Source: Kiritimatiellota bacterium
GTDB lineage: Bacteria; Verrucomicrobiota; Lentisphaeria; Victivallales; JAADHT01
Assembly: GCA_013151705.1 (NCBI GenBank)
Contig: JAADHT010000197.1
Span: 1 to 11,673 of the forward strand
Length of the DNA: 11,673 nucleotides
Direction of reading: 5' to 3'
Within the stretch, counting starts at the first letter, position 1; every line of letters begins with the position of its first letter. A program made the position numbers and the translations under genes. Under the pieces are notes generated by a model. That model saw only the letters and a program-made list of their open reading frames with translations. It did not search any database and was not told the origin of the DNA. Shown one piece after another: positions 1 to 7,316 of this stretch.

Positions 1-7
1 GAATATT

Positions 8-113
8 GCATGAAAATTTGAAAAATCAGAATTAACATATTCATTTTAAACAAGATATGGCTCAGTCTCGAAAATACATTTTGTAATTTTAATGATTTTT
101 CAAATTTTCACGC
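8..113. repeat. AT-rich inverted repeat, 21-nt arms with 64-nt spacer
   Basis: Arms at 8-28 and 93-113 are reverse complements over 20 of 21 positions, with the single mismatch at 10/111. The inner 18 bp (11-28 with 93-110) are perfect, reading TGAAAATTTGAAAAATCA on the left. The spacer is 64 nt and AT-rich, and I see no reading frame in it. The structure could be a tiny terminal-inverted-repeat element, the folded 3' end of a transcript entering from the left, or a long cruciform. It sits at the window edge, so what lies upstream is unknown. The repeat is seen directly; its role is inference. Confidence 0.75.
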
Positions 114-449
114 TTCGCGCCACGCCGTCGCACCATATCCGGTTTCGCCTTTGGCGAGCGTCGCTCCGCTCGGCTAGGGCACGCTGGCTTCGTGCAAAAA
201 CCGGAGTCGGGTGAACCCTCCTCCATAGGCGGGCAAGCTCCAAAAGCGCTTGCGCGCTGGGATTAATGACGACACGCCGTCTTCGCCAGACTACGCCGAG
301 ACAAATCGGATTAAGGTGTCCGACGCGTTTCAAGACGGCTCTTGTTATATCTCGTTGGCATGCTACTTTACATGCTCGCTCTACTAGTCGAGCGCATGGT
401 TCGAGTGATTTTCAGTTTCAATTCGGAATAATCGAATAGAGGATTTGTG
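114..449. other. Intergenic segment with several potential hairpins
   Basis: No credible gene here: the longest open frame (minus strand, 100-333) starts with TTG, lacks a Shine-Dalgarno sequence and encodes an Arg-rich, low-information peptide. The GC-rich stretch can fold. An 8-bp stem (TCCGGTTT 138-145 with AAACCGGA 198-205) encloses two hairpins: CGAGCG/CGCTCG (155-160/167-172) and GCACG/CGTGC (179-183/191-195). Two small hairpins follow: GGG/CCC (209-211/216-218) and AGCGC/GCGCT (245-249/254-258). Nearer the gene, 371-378 can pair with 389-398, leaving a 2-nt bulge. I recognise no known RNA family, tRNA or convincing promoter. A structured leader RNA or decayed sequence are both possible. 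Confidence 0.4.
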
Positions 450-1289
450 ATGGCTGCAATCGGAATAACAGGCGGCAAAGGAATGCTGGGGATCGACGCG
501 CGCGGCGTTTTGGAGAGGCGCGGCCACACCACGTTGGTTTTCGATTTACCCGAACACGATTTGACGCAAAACTCACCTTTGAGCGAATTGATCGAGGAGT
601 CGGACATCATAGTCAACTGCGCCGCTTACACCAATGTGGACAGAGCGGAGACGGAGAGTAAAAAATGCTCGGACATCAACGCCAACCTGCCCGGGCGTTT
701 GGGAAAAGCCGCTAAACTCGCGGGAAAACGCGTGATTCATATCAGCACGGATTTCGTTTTCGGAGACGGCGGAAACGATTCGCTCGACGAGGAATCGCAG
801 GTCGCCCCCTTGAACGTGTACGGGAAAACGAAATTGGGAGGTGAGCAGGCGTTGTTGGCGAGCGGCTGCTCCTGCGCCGTCATCAGGATCGAATGGACGT
901 ATGGAGACGGCGGATCCAACTTCATCTCGAAAATCGCGGATCTCGCTCCGACTCTCGACGAGTTGAAGGTCGTAGTGGACCAGGTGGGCTCGCCGACACC
1001 CACGACGGCAGTCGCCAGCGCGATAGCGGAATTCGCGGAAAATGATTTCGAGGGGATCTATCATTTCGCCGCCAACGGGTACGCCAGCAGATGCGAGGTC
1101 GCGAAAATGATAGTGGAGGAACTGGGGCTTGAAACCGATGTCGCCCCTTGCTCGTCGGATGATTTTCCGACACCCGCCGTCCGTCCGCGGAACTCGCGGT
1201 TCGACTGCTCAAAAATAGACGGAGTGCTCACGTTTGAGCGTCCGCATTGGAAAACAGCTTTGAAAAAATATCTCAAGGAGATGAAATAA
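450..1289 (+). CDS. rfbD: dTDP-4-dehydrorhamnose reductase-like SDR protein (RmlD/RfbD family)
   Basis: NADPH-dependent extended short-chain dehydrogenase, 279 aa, the usual size for RmlD. RmlD catalyses the last step of dTDP-L-rhamnose synthesis in the cytosol, reducing dTDP-6-deoxy-L-lyxo-4-hexulose. Visible features are the N-terminal glycine-rich nucleotide loop GITGGKGMLG (residues 5-14), the RmlD-typical VNCAAYTNVDRAE (about 56-68), the HISTDFVF strand with the catalytic Ser/Thr (about 97-104), the catalytic Y124-GKT-K128, and DQVGSPTPT (about 178-186). I chose ATG 450 because AGAGGA at 438-443 lies 6 nt upstream; GTG 447 would be too close. It is the first gene of a tight operon, with the helicase starting 4 nt after its stop. 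No other rml genes are in view, so a related SDR reductase role is possible. Confidence 0.88.
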   Translation: MAAIGITGGKGMLGIDARGVLERRGHTTLVFDLPEHDLTQNSPLSELIEESDIIVNCAAYTNVDRAETESKKCSDINANLPGRLGKAAKLAGKRVIHISTDFVFGDGGNDSLDEESQVAPLNVYGKTKLGGEQALLASGCSCAVIRIEWTYGDGGSNFISKIADLAPTLDELKVVVDQVGSPTPTTAVASAIAEFAENDFEGIYHFAANGYASRCEVAKMIVEELGLETDVAPCSSDDFPTPAVRPRNSRFDCSKIDGVLTFERPHWKTALKKYLKEMK

Positions 1290-1293
1290 CGCA

Positions 1294-2889
1294 ATGTTAA
1301 GAAAATTATTTGGGAAAAAACCGAAAAAGTCAGAACGTCCCAACCACGAGGAGAGGGAGAATAGGCAGAAAATAGAAGTCGTCCGGAAATCGGATGCGGA
1401 GACGAAAAACTCAAGACCCTCTGAAACAAAGAGCGATGAGAAGCCGCGTTCCGAAAAGACCAAGACTCGTTCGTCAAACGGTAACAGTCGCCGCAAAGCC
1501 GACGACTCCGGCTCGAAACAGTCTGAACAGCGTCCATCAGGCCGGGAGCGGAATTCCCGTAAACGTCCTGGTGGAAAGTCGAATTCCGCTGGTTCAGGCG
1601 AACGCGGAGCCCCGCGTCGTTCCGAAGCGGATGATGCCGATCATTCAAAAGAACACTCCCCGCGGAAACCGCGGCCGGTCAGGGAGAAGAAAATCCCCCC
1701 CTTGCCGGACATAGTTGAAGCCCCCCCGATCGAAGGCAAATCGCGATTCACCGATTCCGATCTGGAAAAGGTTGTTTTGGCGGCCTGCCAGGATGCCGGA
1801 TTCGAGTATTGCACTCCGATTCAGCAAAAATCGCTTCCCACAACGTTGAAAGGGCTTGATTTGACCGGGAAAGCTCAAACCGGGACCGGAAAAACCGCCG
1901 TGTTTCTCATATCGTCGATCAATCGCATGCTGCGGAATCCGTTGGAGAGACGCGAACCCGGAGCCTGCAGAATGCTTGTGCTCGCCCCCACGAGGGAGTT
2001 GGCCATTCAAATACATAAAGACGCCGAGGCGCTTTGCAAGTACACGAACTTCCACAACATGGTTGTTTTCGGTGGAATGGACCACCAGAAACAGCGCAAC
2101 GAGCTAAACGGGCCGTTGGATATTTTGGTTGGAACCCCCGGAAGAATCATCGATTTCAGCCGAAGCGGAGCGTTGAAGTTGAACAAAGCCGAGATTCTCG
2201 TTATCGACGAGGCCGACAGAATGCTTGACATGGGTTTTATTCCGGATGTCAGCAAGATTGTTTATCGTCTGCCGAAAGCTGGTTCGCGTCAGACCATGTT
2301 TTTCAGCGCGACTTTCGACACGAAGATTTTGAGATTGGTCAGTTCGTGGCTGGTGGATCCGGTCTCCGTCGAGGTGGAGCCCGAGAATATCGTTTCGGAT
2401 TTGATCAATCAGACCTTTTATTCCATCACTGTCCGCGACAAAATGAGGTTGCTGCTCTGGTTTCTCGAAAATGACGACGTGGAGCGTATGCTCGTCTTCG
2501 TGAACAGGCGCGACACCGCCGACCGAGTCGAAAGAAAACTCGAAAAGGCGGGTATGAGGTGCGGATTGCTGACCGGAGACGTGCCGCAGAACAAACGTCT
2601 GAAAATCCTCGAAAGTTTCCGACGCGGCGACACTAAAGTGGTGGTGGCCACAGATGTGGCGGCGCGCGGAATCCATGTTGACGACGTAAGCCATGTTGTC
2701 AACTACGATCTTCCCTACGAGCCCGGCGACTACGTTCACAGGATCGGACGCACCGGCCGCGCCGGCAACCAGGGAAAATCGGTTAGTTTCCTCTGCGAGA
2801 ATGGAGCGTTCGTCATGCCCGAGATCGAGGCGATTCTCGGACACGACATTTCAACGGTTCAACCAACCGAGGAGATGCTTGGAAAATGA
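1294..2889 (+). CDS. DEAD-box ATP-dependent RNA helicase with long basic N-terminal extension
   Basis: Unwinds RNA duplexes or remodels RNPs using ATP. 531 aa. The helicase core starts near residue 150 and has every family motif: Q motif (F170...PIQQ, Q177), Walker A AQTGTGKT (194-201), PTRELA (232-237), TPGR (281-284), DEAD (305-308), SAT (338-340), FVNRR (402-406), TDVAARGI (453-460) and HRIGRTGR (482-489). Residues 1-135 are low-complexity, rich in Lys, Arg, Ser and Glu, and probably a disordered RNA-binding tail. Such tails are usually C-terminal in RhlE/SrmB-type proteins, so an N-terminal one is RhlB- or CsdA-unlike. I give no gene symbol because the subfamily is unclear. ATG 1294 lies 4 nt after the rfbD stop; the nearest purine-rich site (AAGGAG, 1275-1280) is rather far, so coupling is likely. 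The stop overlaps the next gene. Confidence 0.93.
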   Translation: MLRKLFGKKPKKSERPNHEERENRQKIEVVRKSDAETKNSRPSETKSDEKPRSEKTKTRSSNGNSRRKADDSGSKQSEQRPSGRERNSRKRPGGKSNSAGSGERGAPRRSEADDADHSKEHSPRKPRPVREKKIPPLPDIVEAPPIEGKSRFTDSDLEKVVLAACQDAGFEYCTPIQQKSLPTTLKGLDLTGKAQTGTGKTAVFLISSINRMLRNPLERREPGACRMLVLAPTRELAIQIHKDAEALCKYTNFHNMVVFGGMDHQKQRNELNGPLDILVGTPGRIIDFSRSGALKLNKAEILVIDEADRMLDMGFIPDVSKIVYRLPKAGSRQTMFFSATFDTKILRLVSSWLVDPVSVEVEPENIVSDLINQTFYSITVRDKMRLLLWFLENDDVERMLVFVNRRDTADRVERKLEKAGMRCGLLTGDVPQNKRLKILESFRRGDTKVVVATDVAARGIHVDDVSHVVNYDLPYEPGDYVHRIGRTGRAGNQGKSVSFLCENGAFVMPEIEAILGHDISTVQPTEEMLGK

Positions 2890-4112
2890 AGGAACGCCGC
2901 GTCGTGGTGACAGGAATGGGTTGCGTATCTCCTCTGGGATACGGCGCTCGAAGGCTTTTCGATGGCATCCTCGATAATGAAAGCGCCGTCGAGAAGATGC
3001 CCGAATGGAGTGAGTACGACGGATTGCACAGTCTTTTGGCGGCGCCCTGCGAAATCCGCGGGGAGAAGGATATACCACGCAAATTCAGACGTTCGATGAG
3101 CCCGATGAGCGTTATGGCCACACAGGCAGCCGAGGAGGCGTTGGCGAACGCCGGCGTCTCGAAGGGCGAAATCCGAGACGACAGATGCGGTTGCGTCACG
3201 GGTTCCACGATGGGCAGCGCCAAAGTGATAAACCAAGCTTACGAGCTCGTGCTTCCCGAAAAGGATTTCACCACCCTCACCTCGATGATGTTTTTCAAAT
3301 GCATGGCCCATTCGGTCTCCGCGAATCTCGCGAGCTACTTCTCGTTCCAAGGCGCGGTTATGTCGACTTCGGCGGCCTGCGCGTCAAGCCTTCAGGCCAT
3401 CGGAACCGGATATGACATGATTCGCTGCGCTCGGCAGGATATCATGCTCTGCGGCGGCGCTGAGGAGATACACCCAACCGTCACCGGCATTTTCGACCTT
3501 CTCTACGCCACGTCGGTGAACTTCAACGACGAGCCCGAAGCCACTCCGCGCCCGTTCGACTCCCGAAGAGACGGATTGGTGTGCGGAGAGGGAGCGGCCA
3601 TCCTGGTGCTGGAGGATTATGCCAGAGCGTCCGCGAGAAACGCGGACATACTGTGCGAAATCACGGGATACAACACCGGCGGCAGCGGAGACCACGTCAG
3701 CCAGTCCAATTCCGAGGCGATGATTCGTTGTATGAACGGAGCGATGCGGGACGCCGGAGTTGGACCTGACGACATAGACTACTTGAACGCCCACGCCACC
3801 GGAACCATTCAAGGTGACGCCGCGGAGGCCGCCGCCATCGGAGCCGTGTTCGCCGACAAGGTTCCCGTCAGCAGCTTGAAAGGGTACATAGGACATACGA
3901 TGGGAGCGTCCGGAGCGATGGAGTTGGCGGCATCCCTCCTGATGATGAGGGAGGGGATGTGTCTTCCGGGTCGCAATCTTGAAATTCCGGGTGAGGACTG
4001 TTCGGCCATTCGTCATCTGAAGGGAATCGAGGAGCGGGACGTTTCGAGAATAATGAAGAATTCATTCGCTTTCGGCGGAGTGAACGCGTCGATCGTGTGC
4101 GAGAGGGTTTGA
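2886..4112 (+). CDS. fabF: Beta-ketoacyl-ACP synthase, FabF (KAS II) type
   Basis: Catalyses decarboxylating condensation of malonyl-ACP with an acyl thioester in type II fatty-acid or related acyl-chain synthesis. 408 aa, standard for KAS II. It opens with RRVVVTGMGCVSPLG, typical of the family. The Cys-His-His triad is present: C165 in STSAACASS, H303 in NAHATGT and H337 in GYIGHTMGASG, plus K332. The nucleophile context (SAACASS) differs from the common TACAT of housekeeping FabF, so a specialised acyl pathway cannot be excluded. No acyl carrier protein, FabG or FabD gene lies beside it. The start ATG overlaps the helicase stop (ATGA, 2886-2889), and the end overlaps the next gene (TGATG). 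Both point to one translationally coupled operon. Confidence 0.93.
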   Translation: MKERRVVVTGMGCVSPLGYGARRLFDGILDNESAVEKMPEWSEYDGLHSLLAAPCEIRGEKDIPRKFRRSMSPMSVMATQAAEEALANAGVSKGEIRDDRCGCVTGSTMGSAKVINQAYELVLPEKDFTTLTSMMFFKCMAHSVSANLASYFSFQGAVMSTSAACASSLQAIGTGYDMIRCARQDIMLCGGAEEIHPTVTGIFDLLYATSVNFNDEPEATPRPFDSRRDGLVCGEGAAILVLEDYARASARNADILCEITGYNTGGSGDHVSQSNSEAMIRCMNGAMRDAGVGPDDIDYLNAHATGTIQGDAAEAAAIGAVFADKVPVSSLKGYIGHTMGASGAMELAASLLMMREGMCLPGRNLEIPGEDCSAIRHLKGIEERDVSRIMKNSFAFGGVNASIVCERV

Positions 4113-4690
4113 TGGTTATGAAACGATATTATTTTTCTCTTTCGTTGGCGTTTTTAGTCGGGATTTCATCGATTGTTTCGTCTGGCGGCGACCATCGTGA
4201 AACCGTCCTGACGCTGAAACCACTGAATTCGGGGGCGGCCTACAGCAGGTTGTGCGCGGAACGCGATTTGCGCGGACTCTGGAGCGTCGTCAAATGGTCT
4301 CCGTATATGCGGGTTAAAGGCGCTGATTGGCGCGAATCGCTGTTTTTGCGTCATCAATGGTTTGAATTCGACGGAGATGGACATCTGAAGACTGTGGCCT
4401 CCAATAAAAAAATGAATAGAGACACGGTGGTGAAACTGCTCGGCAAAACGCCTTGGGGAGTCGATATTTCGTTCAAGCGGGATGGTTTCTGCGAGATATC
4501 CAGCGAATCGAAAAAATACCCCGGTTCCGTCTGGCGCTGCGCTCTCATCACCAGAGACATCAAAATACAATCGAGAAAACTCGATTTGCGGAAGGGTGAC
4601 GTGATTATGACGCTGCTAGGCGATGATGAGAACATCCTCTACTTCAGACAGATGCGCAAGCGCCCCTTGGTGAAATCAAATGCGAAATGA
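4112..4690 (+). CDS. Exported protein of unknown function, possibly lipocalin-like
   Basis: I do not recognise this 192-aa protein firmly. The N-terminus (two basic residues, then a hydrophobic run SLSLAFLVGISSIVSS) looks like a Sec signal peptide with cleavage near residue 25; there is no lipobox Cys. The mature part contains RGLWSVVKW, WFEFDGDGHLKT and a run of short, probably beta-forming segments ending in ENILYFRQMRK. The G-x-W start and beta-rich layout recall lipocalin-type ligand-binding barrels, but this is only a resemblance. ATG 4112 overlaps the fabF stop (TGATG) and has AGAGGG 5 nt upstream; ATG 4118 gives a more classical signal peptide and is equally possible. As last gene of the operon next to a ketoacyl synthase, lipid or envelope binding is a reasonable guess only. 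Confidence 0.6.
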   Translation: MVMKRYYFSLSLAFLVGISSIVSSGGDHRETVLTLKPLNSGAAYSRLCAERDLRGLWSVVKWSPYMRVKGADWRESLFLRHQWFEFDGDGHLKTVASNKKMNRDTVVKLLGKTPWGVDISFKRDGFCEISSESKKYPGSVWRCALITRDIKIQSRKLDLRKGDVIMTLLGDDENILYFRQMRKRPLVKSNAK

Positions 4691-4948
4691 TGAAGGTTGA
4701 AGGTTTTCCGCGGCTTCGTGTATTTTCTCCCATTGAAAATTGAGAATTGAAAAATTTCCCTTCTGCCCGTCTCCGTTTCACCATTCGATGTTGAACGTTT
4801 AATGTTCGACGTTCTCCCTATTTCCCTCGTCGGAAATTCTCTCCCCCCTCTCCGTTCATCGTCTATTCGCCTCGGCAATCCCAGCAGGGAGCAGTTTCGG
4901 CGAAACAGCCCTACCGCCTCTCTTCCATTCGACGTTGGATGTTGCTGT
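4691..4948. repeat. Clusters of degenerate 7-nt-period intergenic repeats
   Basis: Four separate clusters repeat with a 7-nt period. Right after the stop, TGAAGGT occurs twice (4691-4697, 4698-4704). At 4732-4752 there are ATTGAAA, ATTGAGA, ATTGAAA. At 4784-4811 there are TTCGATG, TTGAACG, TTTAATG, TTCGACG. At 4928-4941 there are TTCGACG, TTGGATG. The common theme is TT(C/G)(G/A)A(T/C)G or ATTGAAA. Read on the minus strand they give nonsense peptides such as SNIKRSTSN and FQFSIFN, which I recall as spurious-protein signatures in several environmental genomes. I see no gene in 4691-5036. Confidence 0.7.
4886..4912. other. Hairpin in intergenic region
   Basis: GTTTC (4894-4898) pairs with GAAAC (4902-4906) across a 3-nt loop. 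After a small internal loop, AGGG (4886-4889) pairs with CCCT (4909-4912). It lies downstream of both flanking genes, which converge on this region. No uridine tract follows on either strand, so it is not a canonical terminator. It could stabilise a 3' end or be part of the repeat-rich spacer. Confidence 0.35.
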
Positions 4949-5036
4949 CGATAAATTCGATGCTCGCCTACATGGGCTCGACGCTTTCCACAATTTCAAT
5001 GAGAGAAATAAGGGACAAGATAATAGCGGACTTCAC

Positions 5037-6182
5037 CTACGGGCTCGAAAGATATTTCCGCCAATACTCATCGACTCGGCAATGAAGCTCGCGGATGTGG
5101 GAACGATCCTTTTTGCGGAGATTCATGCAGGTGTAGGAGAACATGAGCCGCTTGTGTAGCTTGTATAGGTCCAAATGGCTTTTTATCGTCTCGAAATGGT
5201 CTTCATCGCGCAGCTCCTGGCCGATATTCAGCATGATCGGCTTGCCATCCACCGCCTTCATTCCGACCTCCACAGGGGTGTGCCCTGCCACGGTGTTCGA
5301 TATCTCTCCCGCTTCCGTGTAGAGTATCCCTGGAATGTTTTCGAGTGTGGCGAAAAACACGTGCCGTCCGCTGCAAGTGTGTATTCCGACTGGCCCGAAC
5401 GTCTCCACAATCTTCAAATCGCAAGGGAGGATGAATTCCTCATACATCTCCCTGGAGATCAAATTCACGGAACATTCGGCGATCCGGAGTTCTTTATCCA
5501 ACAATCTTTCCTCGCCGATCCATTCGCGCAAGACGCTTGCGGCCTCAATCCAGAAGGCCGTGATTTTCTCCATGAAATCCGAGAATTTACCGGGTTCGAG
5601 ATAAGGAGCGAGCAAGGCGTTTTCGCCTATCACCGCATGCGCGATGTTGAATGGCCCCTGCATATCGGGCATCGCTATCGGGATGCTTTCCGGCGTAAAC
5701 TCTTTTATCGCTTTAATCTTCTCGCGGATTTCAGGCATCAATCCTGTTTTCCGAGGATCAGGCATTGAGTTCGCGACTTCATCGAGACTCAGGGAATAAG
5801 CGGGAGCGTAACCGCAATCAGGGTCCAATGGAATACCGAAACAGCTGACCAGCGTGCCCGTGCCCATTCCGAGACTGAACGCGACGGTGATCGGATTGAG
5901 CATTTTCAATGGTTCGAGCGTGTTTATCAACTCCTCCGCAAGTTCGGATTCCAATCCGTTTGAAATCACCACCTTCGGCAGCTCAAACTTATCCATTGGT
6001 TCGAACAAATCCTCCGGATCACCGAGATTATTGATGCCGAGAACAGGAAATCCTCGCTCCTCTCCCTCCAAAGCGGCTCTCCTCGCTTTCGCGAAATCTC
6101 TTTCAGGATGTTCGCCCAAAACATTCAAGACGGTATCGACGGCATCGTCGATCGAGTGAATTTCAGCATCTATCGTTTTCAT
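5037..6182 (-). CDS. Uroporphyrinogen decarboxylase superfamily protein, MtaA-like methyltransferase type
   Basis: 381 aa. URO-D-fold proteins include haem-pathway HemE and zinc-dependent methylcobamide:thiol methyltransferases (MtaA, MtbA, CmuA). This copy carries H268-T-C270 (IHTCSGRH) and C352 (SYTC), which matches the H-x-C...C zinc ligand pattern of MtaA-type enzymes; HemE lacks it. Other family-like stretches are GMGTGT (105-110), PDMQGPFNIA (172-181) and GEISNTVAGHTPVEVG (292-307). Many uncharacterised members sit in catabolic clusters of anaerobes. I chose ATG 6182 because AGGAGG (minus strand, 6187-6192) lies 4 nt upstream; a start at 6230 would add 16 unconvincing residues. It is divergent from an AraC regulator that probably controls it. 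No corrinoid protein gene is in view, so the substrate is unknown. Confidence 0.8.
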   Translation of the reverse strand: MKTIDAEIHSIDDAVDTVLNVLGEHPERDFAKARRAALEGEERGFPVLGINNLGDPEDLFEPMDKFELPKVVISNGLESELAEELINTLEPLKMLNPITVAFSLGMGTGTLVSCFGIPLDPDCGYAPAYSLSLDEVANSMPDPRKTGLMPEIREKIKAIKEFTPESIPIAMPDMQGPFNIAHAVIGENALLAPYLEPGKFSDFMEKITAFWIEAASVLREWIGEERLLDKELRIAECSVNLISREMYEEFILPCDLKIVETFGPVGIHTCSGRHVFFATLENIPGILYTEAGEISNTVAGHTPVEVGMKAVDGKPIMLNIGQELRDEDHFETIKSHLDLYKLHKRLMFSYTCMNLRKKDRSHIRELHCRVDEYWRKYLSSP

Positions 6183-6249
6183 GAAACCTCCTCTCCAAAT
6201 AAATCGTCGTTGTCGATCTTGCGAACTCATTCTCTTCTCGAATGCGGAG

Positions 6250-6261
6250 AAACATATGTTT
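6250..6261. promoter_or_regulatory. Perfect 12-bp palindrome in the divergent promoter region
   Basis: AAACATATGTTT is a perfect palindrome in the 144-nt gap between the URO-D-type gene and the AraC-family gene. It lies 16 nt upstream of the regulator's -35 box and about 70 nt upstream of the URO-D-type start. That position suits an operator for the adjacent regulator or another dimeric protein. AraC proteins more often bind direct repeats, so assignment to this regulator is uncertain. Confidence 0.4.
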
Positions 6262-6277
6262 TGGATATGAAGTTACC

Positions 6278-6306
6278 TTGACTTTTTCACAAAATAGTAG
6301 CATAAT
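6278..6306 (+). promoter_or_regulatory. Sigma70-type promoter for the AraC-family gene
   Basis: TTGACT (6278-6283) and CATAAT (6301-6306) are each 5/6 matches to consensus and are separated by exactly 17 nt. Transcription would begin near 6313, almost at the ribosome-binding site AAAGGAGG (6313-6320). The leader would therefore be only about 14 nt long. Confidence 0.7.
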
Positions 6307-6326
6307 ATCACCAAAGGAGGATGCGT

Positions 6327-7205
6327 ATGCCATGCGGTTTATTCGATAGGATTGGAGTTGAGCTTGACAGAGTCTTCCGCGGTCTTCGACATCATCCCGA
6401 GCAGTTGGACGACGCTTGGAAATTGACGCTCGTCGTCAAAGGCGGAGGAGCTTTTGTTTCGGATGGAGTCAAGCAAGCGGTTTCCACTGGAGACGTGTTC
6501 GTTGTCAAAGCGAGCCGTTCGTATGGTTTCGAGAATTCGCAAGGGATGGAGCTGGCTGTTTTCACATTCAGACGCGGGACGCTCACTCCATACGAGGATG
6601 ACTTGCTGAAGATTCCCGGCTACACCTTGTTGTTCATATATGGCCCGAGTTTGTCGGAAACCGGAAAAAGCCGAAATCGGATCAAGCTGTCTCCAAAGCA
6701 GCAAGTTGATGTGGAGAGGCTGGTTTTCGAATTTGAGGTTTTATCAAAACGCGAACCACTATGCGACATACTCCTTAAACTCAAATTCGCCGAGTTGGTA
6801 GTATTTCTTTCACAGGAATATTTTGACGCTGAGGCTGAGTGGCAATCGTTGCGTTTGACCAAAATTGGAGAGACCATAGGTTTTATCAGAGGGCATTTCA
6901 GGAAAACTGTGAAATTAGAGGATCTGGCGAAGCGTTCCGGGATGTCCGTCAACAATTTTTTACGGGTGTTCAAGGAGGTGACCGGAAAAACGCCAATGGA
7001 ATATATTATTCTGGAGAGAGTCAAATACGGGGGGAGGCTGCTGGCGGAAACCTCCATGCGGATCAGCGAAGTGGCCTACGCGTCCGGTTTCACAGACAGC
7101 AACTACTTCGCGCGGCAGTTCCGCAGGTTCGTTGATTTATCCCCTCGGGAATACAGGTGTCTAACAGCCTTAAGTTGCGCCAAACGAGAAAAACTCGAGC
7201 AATGA
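6327..7205 (+). CDS. AraC-family transcriptional regulator with cupin-type sensor domain
   Basis: 292 aa. The N-terminal half (about 25-165) has the beta-rich pattern of the AraC ligand-binding cupin, including LTLVVKGGGAFVSDG, a GDVFVVKASRSYGFEN segment and VFTFRRG. The C-terminal half (about 185-280) carries two helix-turn-helix units: VKLEDLAKRSGMSVNNFLRVFKE (about 195-217) and ISEVAYASGFTDSNYFARQFRR (247-267), followed by SPREYR. These are the standard AraC/XylS DNA-binding features. ATG 6327 is preferred because GGAGG (6316-6320) lies 6 nt upstream; ATG 6321 abuts the ribosome-binding site. It is transcribed divergently from the URO-D-type gene, a layout usual for a local activator. The inducer is unknown, probably a sugar or other small organic compound. 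Confidence 0.92.
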   Translation: MPCGLFDRIGVELDRVFRGLRHHPEQLDDAWKLTLVVKGGGAFVSDGVKQAVSTGDVFVVKASRSYGFENSQGMELAVFTFRRGTLTPYEDDLLKIPGYTLLFIYGPSLSETGKSRNRIKLSPKQQVDVERLVFEFEVLSKREPLCDILLKLKFAELVVFLSQEYFDAEAEWQSLRLTKIGETIGFIRGHFRKTVKLEDLAKRSGMSVNNFLRVFKEVTGKTPMEYIILERVKYGGRLLAETSMRISEVAYASGFTDSNYFARQFRRFVDLSPREYRCLTALSCAKREKLEQ

Positions 7206-7220
7206 CCACTCGTTTTGGCG
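7178..7220. terminator. Imperfect inverted repeat spanning the AraC gene stop
   Basis: CGCCAAACGAG (7178-7188) can pair with CTCGTTTTGGCG (7209-7220) with one bulged base across a 20-nt loop that contains the stop codon. No T-tract follows on the plus strand, so it is at best a non-canonical terminator or 3'-end stabiliser for the regulator mRNA. Confidence 0.25.
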
Positions 7221-7316
7221 AGACCGCACTACCCGTAGGGTCAAAAAACTCATCTGTTGAAAAAAGTGACTGAATTTTGTGGATTTCGAGGTCGGCGAGA
7301 CTCGCGGAACACCTGT

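Noticed and set aside
100..333. Minus-strand frame of 77 codons before the first operon
   Set aside because: TTG start without ribosome-binding site, Arg-rich low-information peptide, and it runs into the inverted-repeat arm. The DNA is better explained by hairpins.
395..410. GGTTCGAGT resembling a tRNA T-loop
   Set aside because: The flanking bases do not form the 5-bp T stem and no acceptor or anticodon arm can be drawn upstream.
4639..4878. Minus-strand frame encoding SNIKRSTSN- and FQFSIFN-like peptide
   Set aside because: It is the translation of the 7-nt repeats and overlaps the end of a real gene; not a protein.
4870..4912. Possible SRP RNA or riboswitch in the spacer
   Set aside because: The GGAAGG-AGCAGCC signature of SRP RNA is absent and I could match no riboswitch core; only a simple hairpin is supported.
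4691..4948. CRISPR array
   Set aside because: Units are 7 nt and contiguous, with no 20-40 nt spacers and no cas genes in the window.
4935..5159. Plus-strand frame of 74 codons
   Set aside because: Overlaps the 3' end of the URO-D-type gene, no ribosome-binding site, no recognisable motif.
6200..6320. Minus-strand promoter for the URO-D-type gene (TTGTGA with CATATC)
   Set aside because: Only 4/6 and 3/6 matches; too weak to annotate, although a promoter must exist in this gap.
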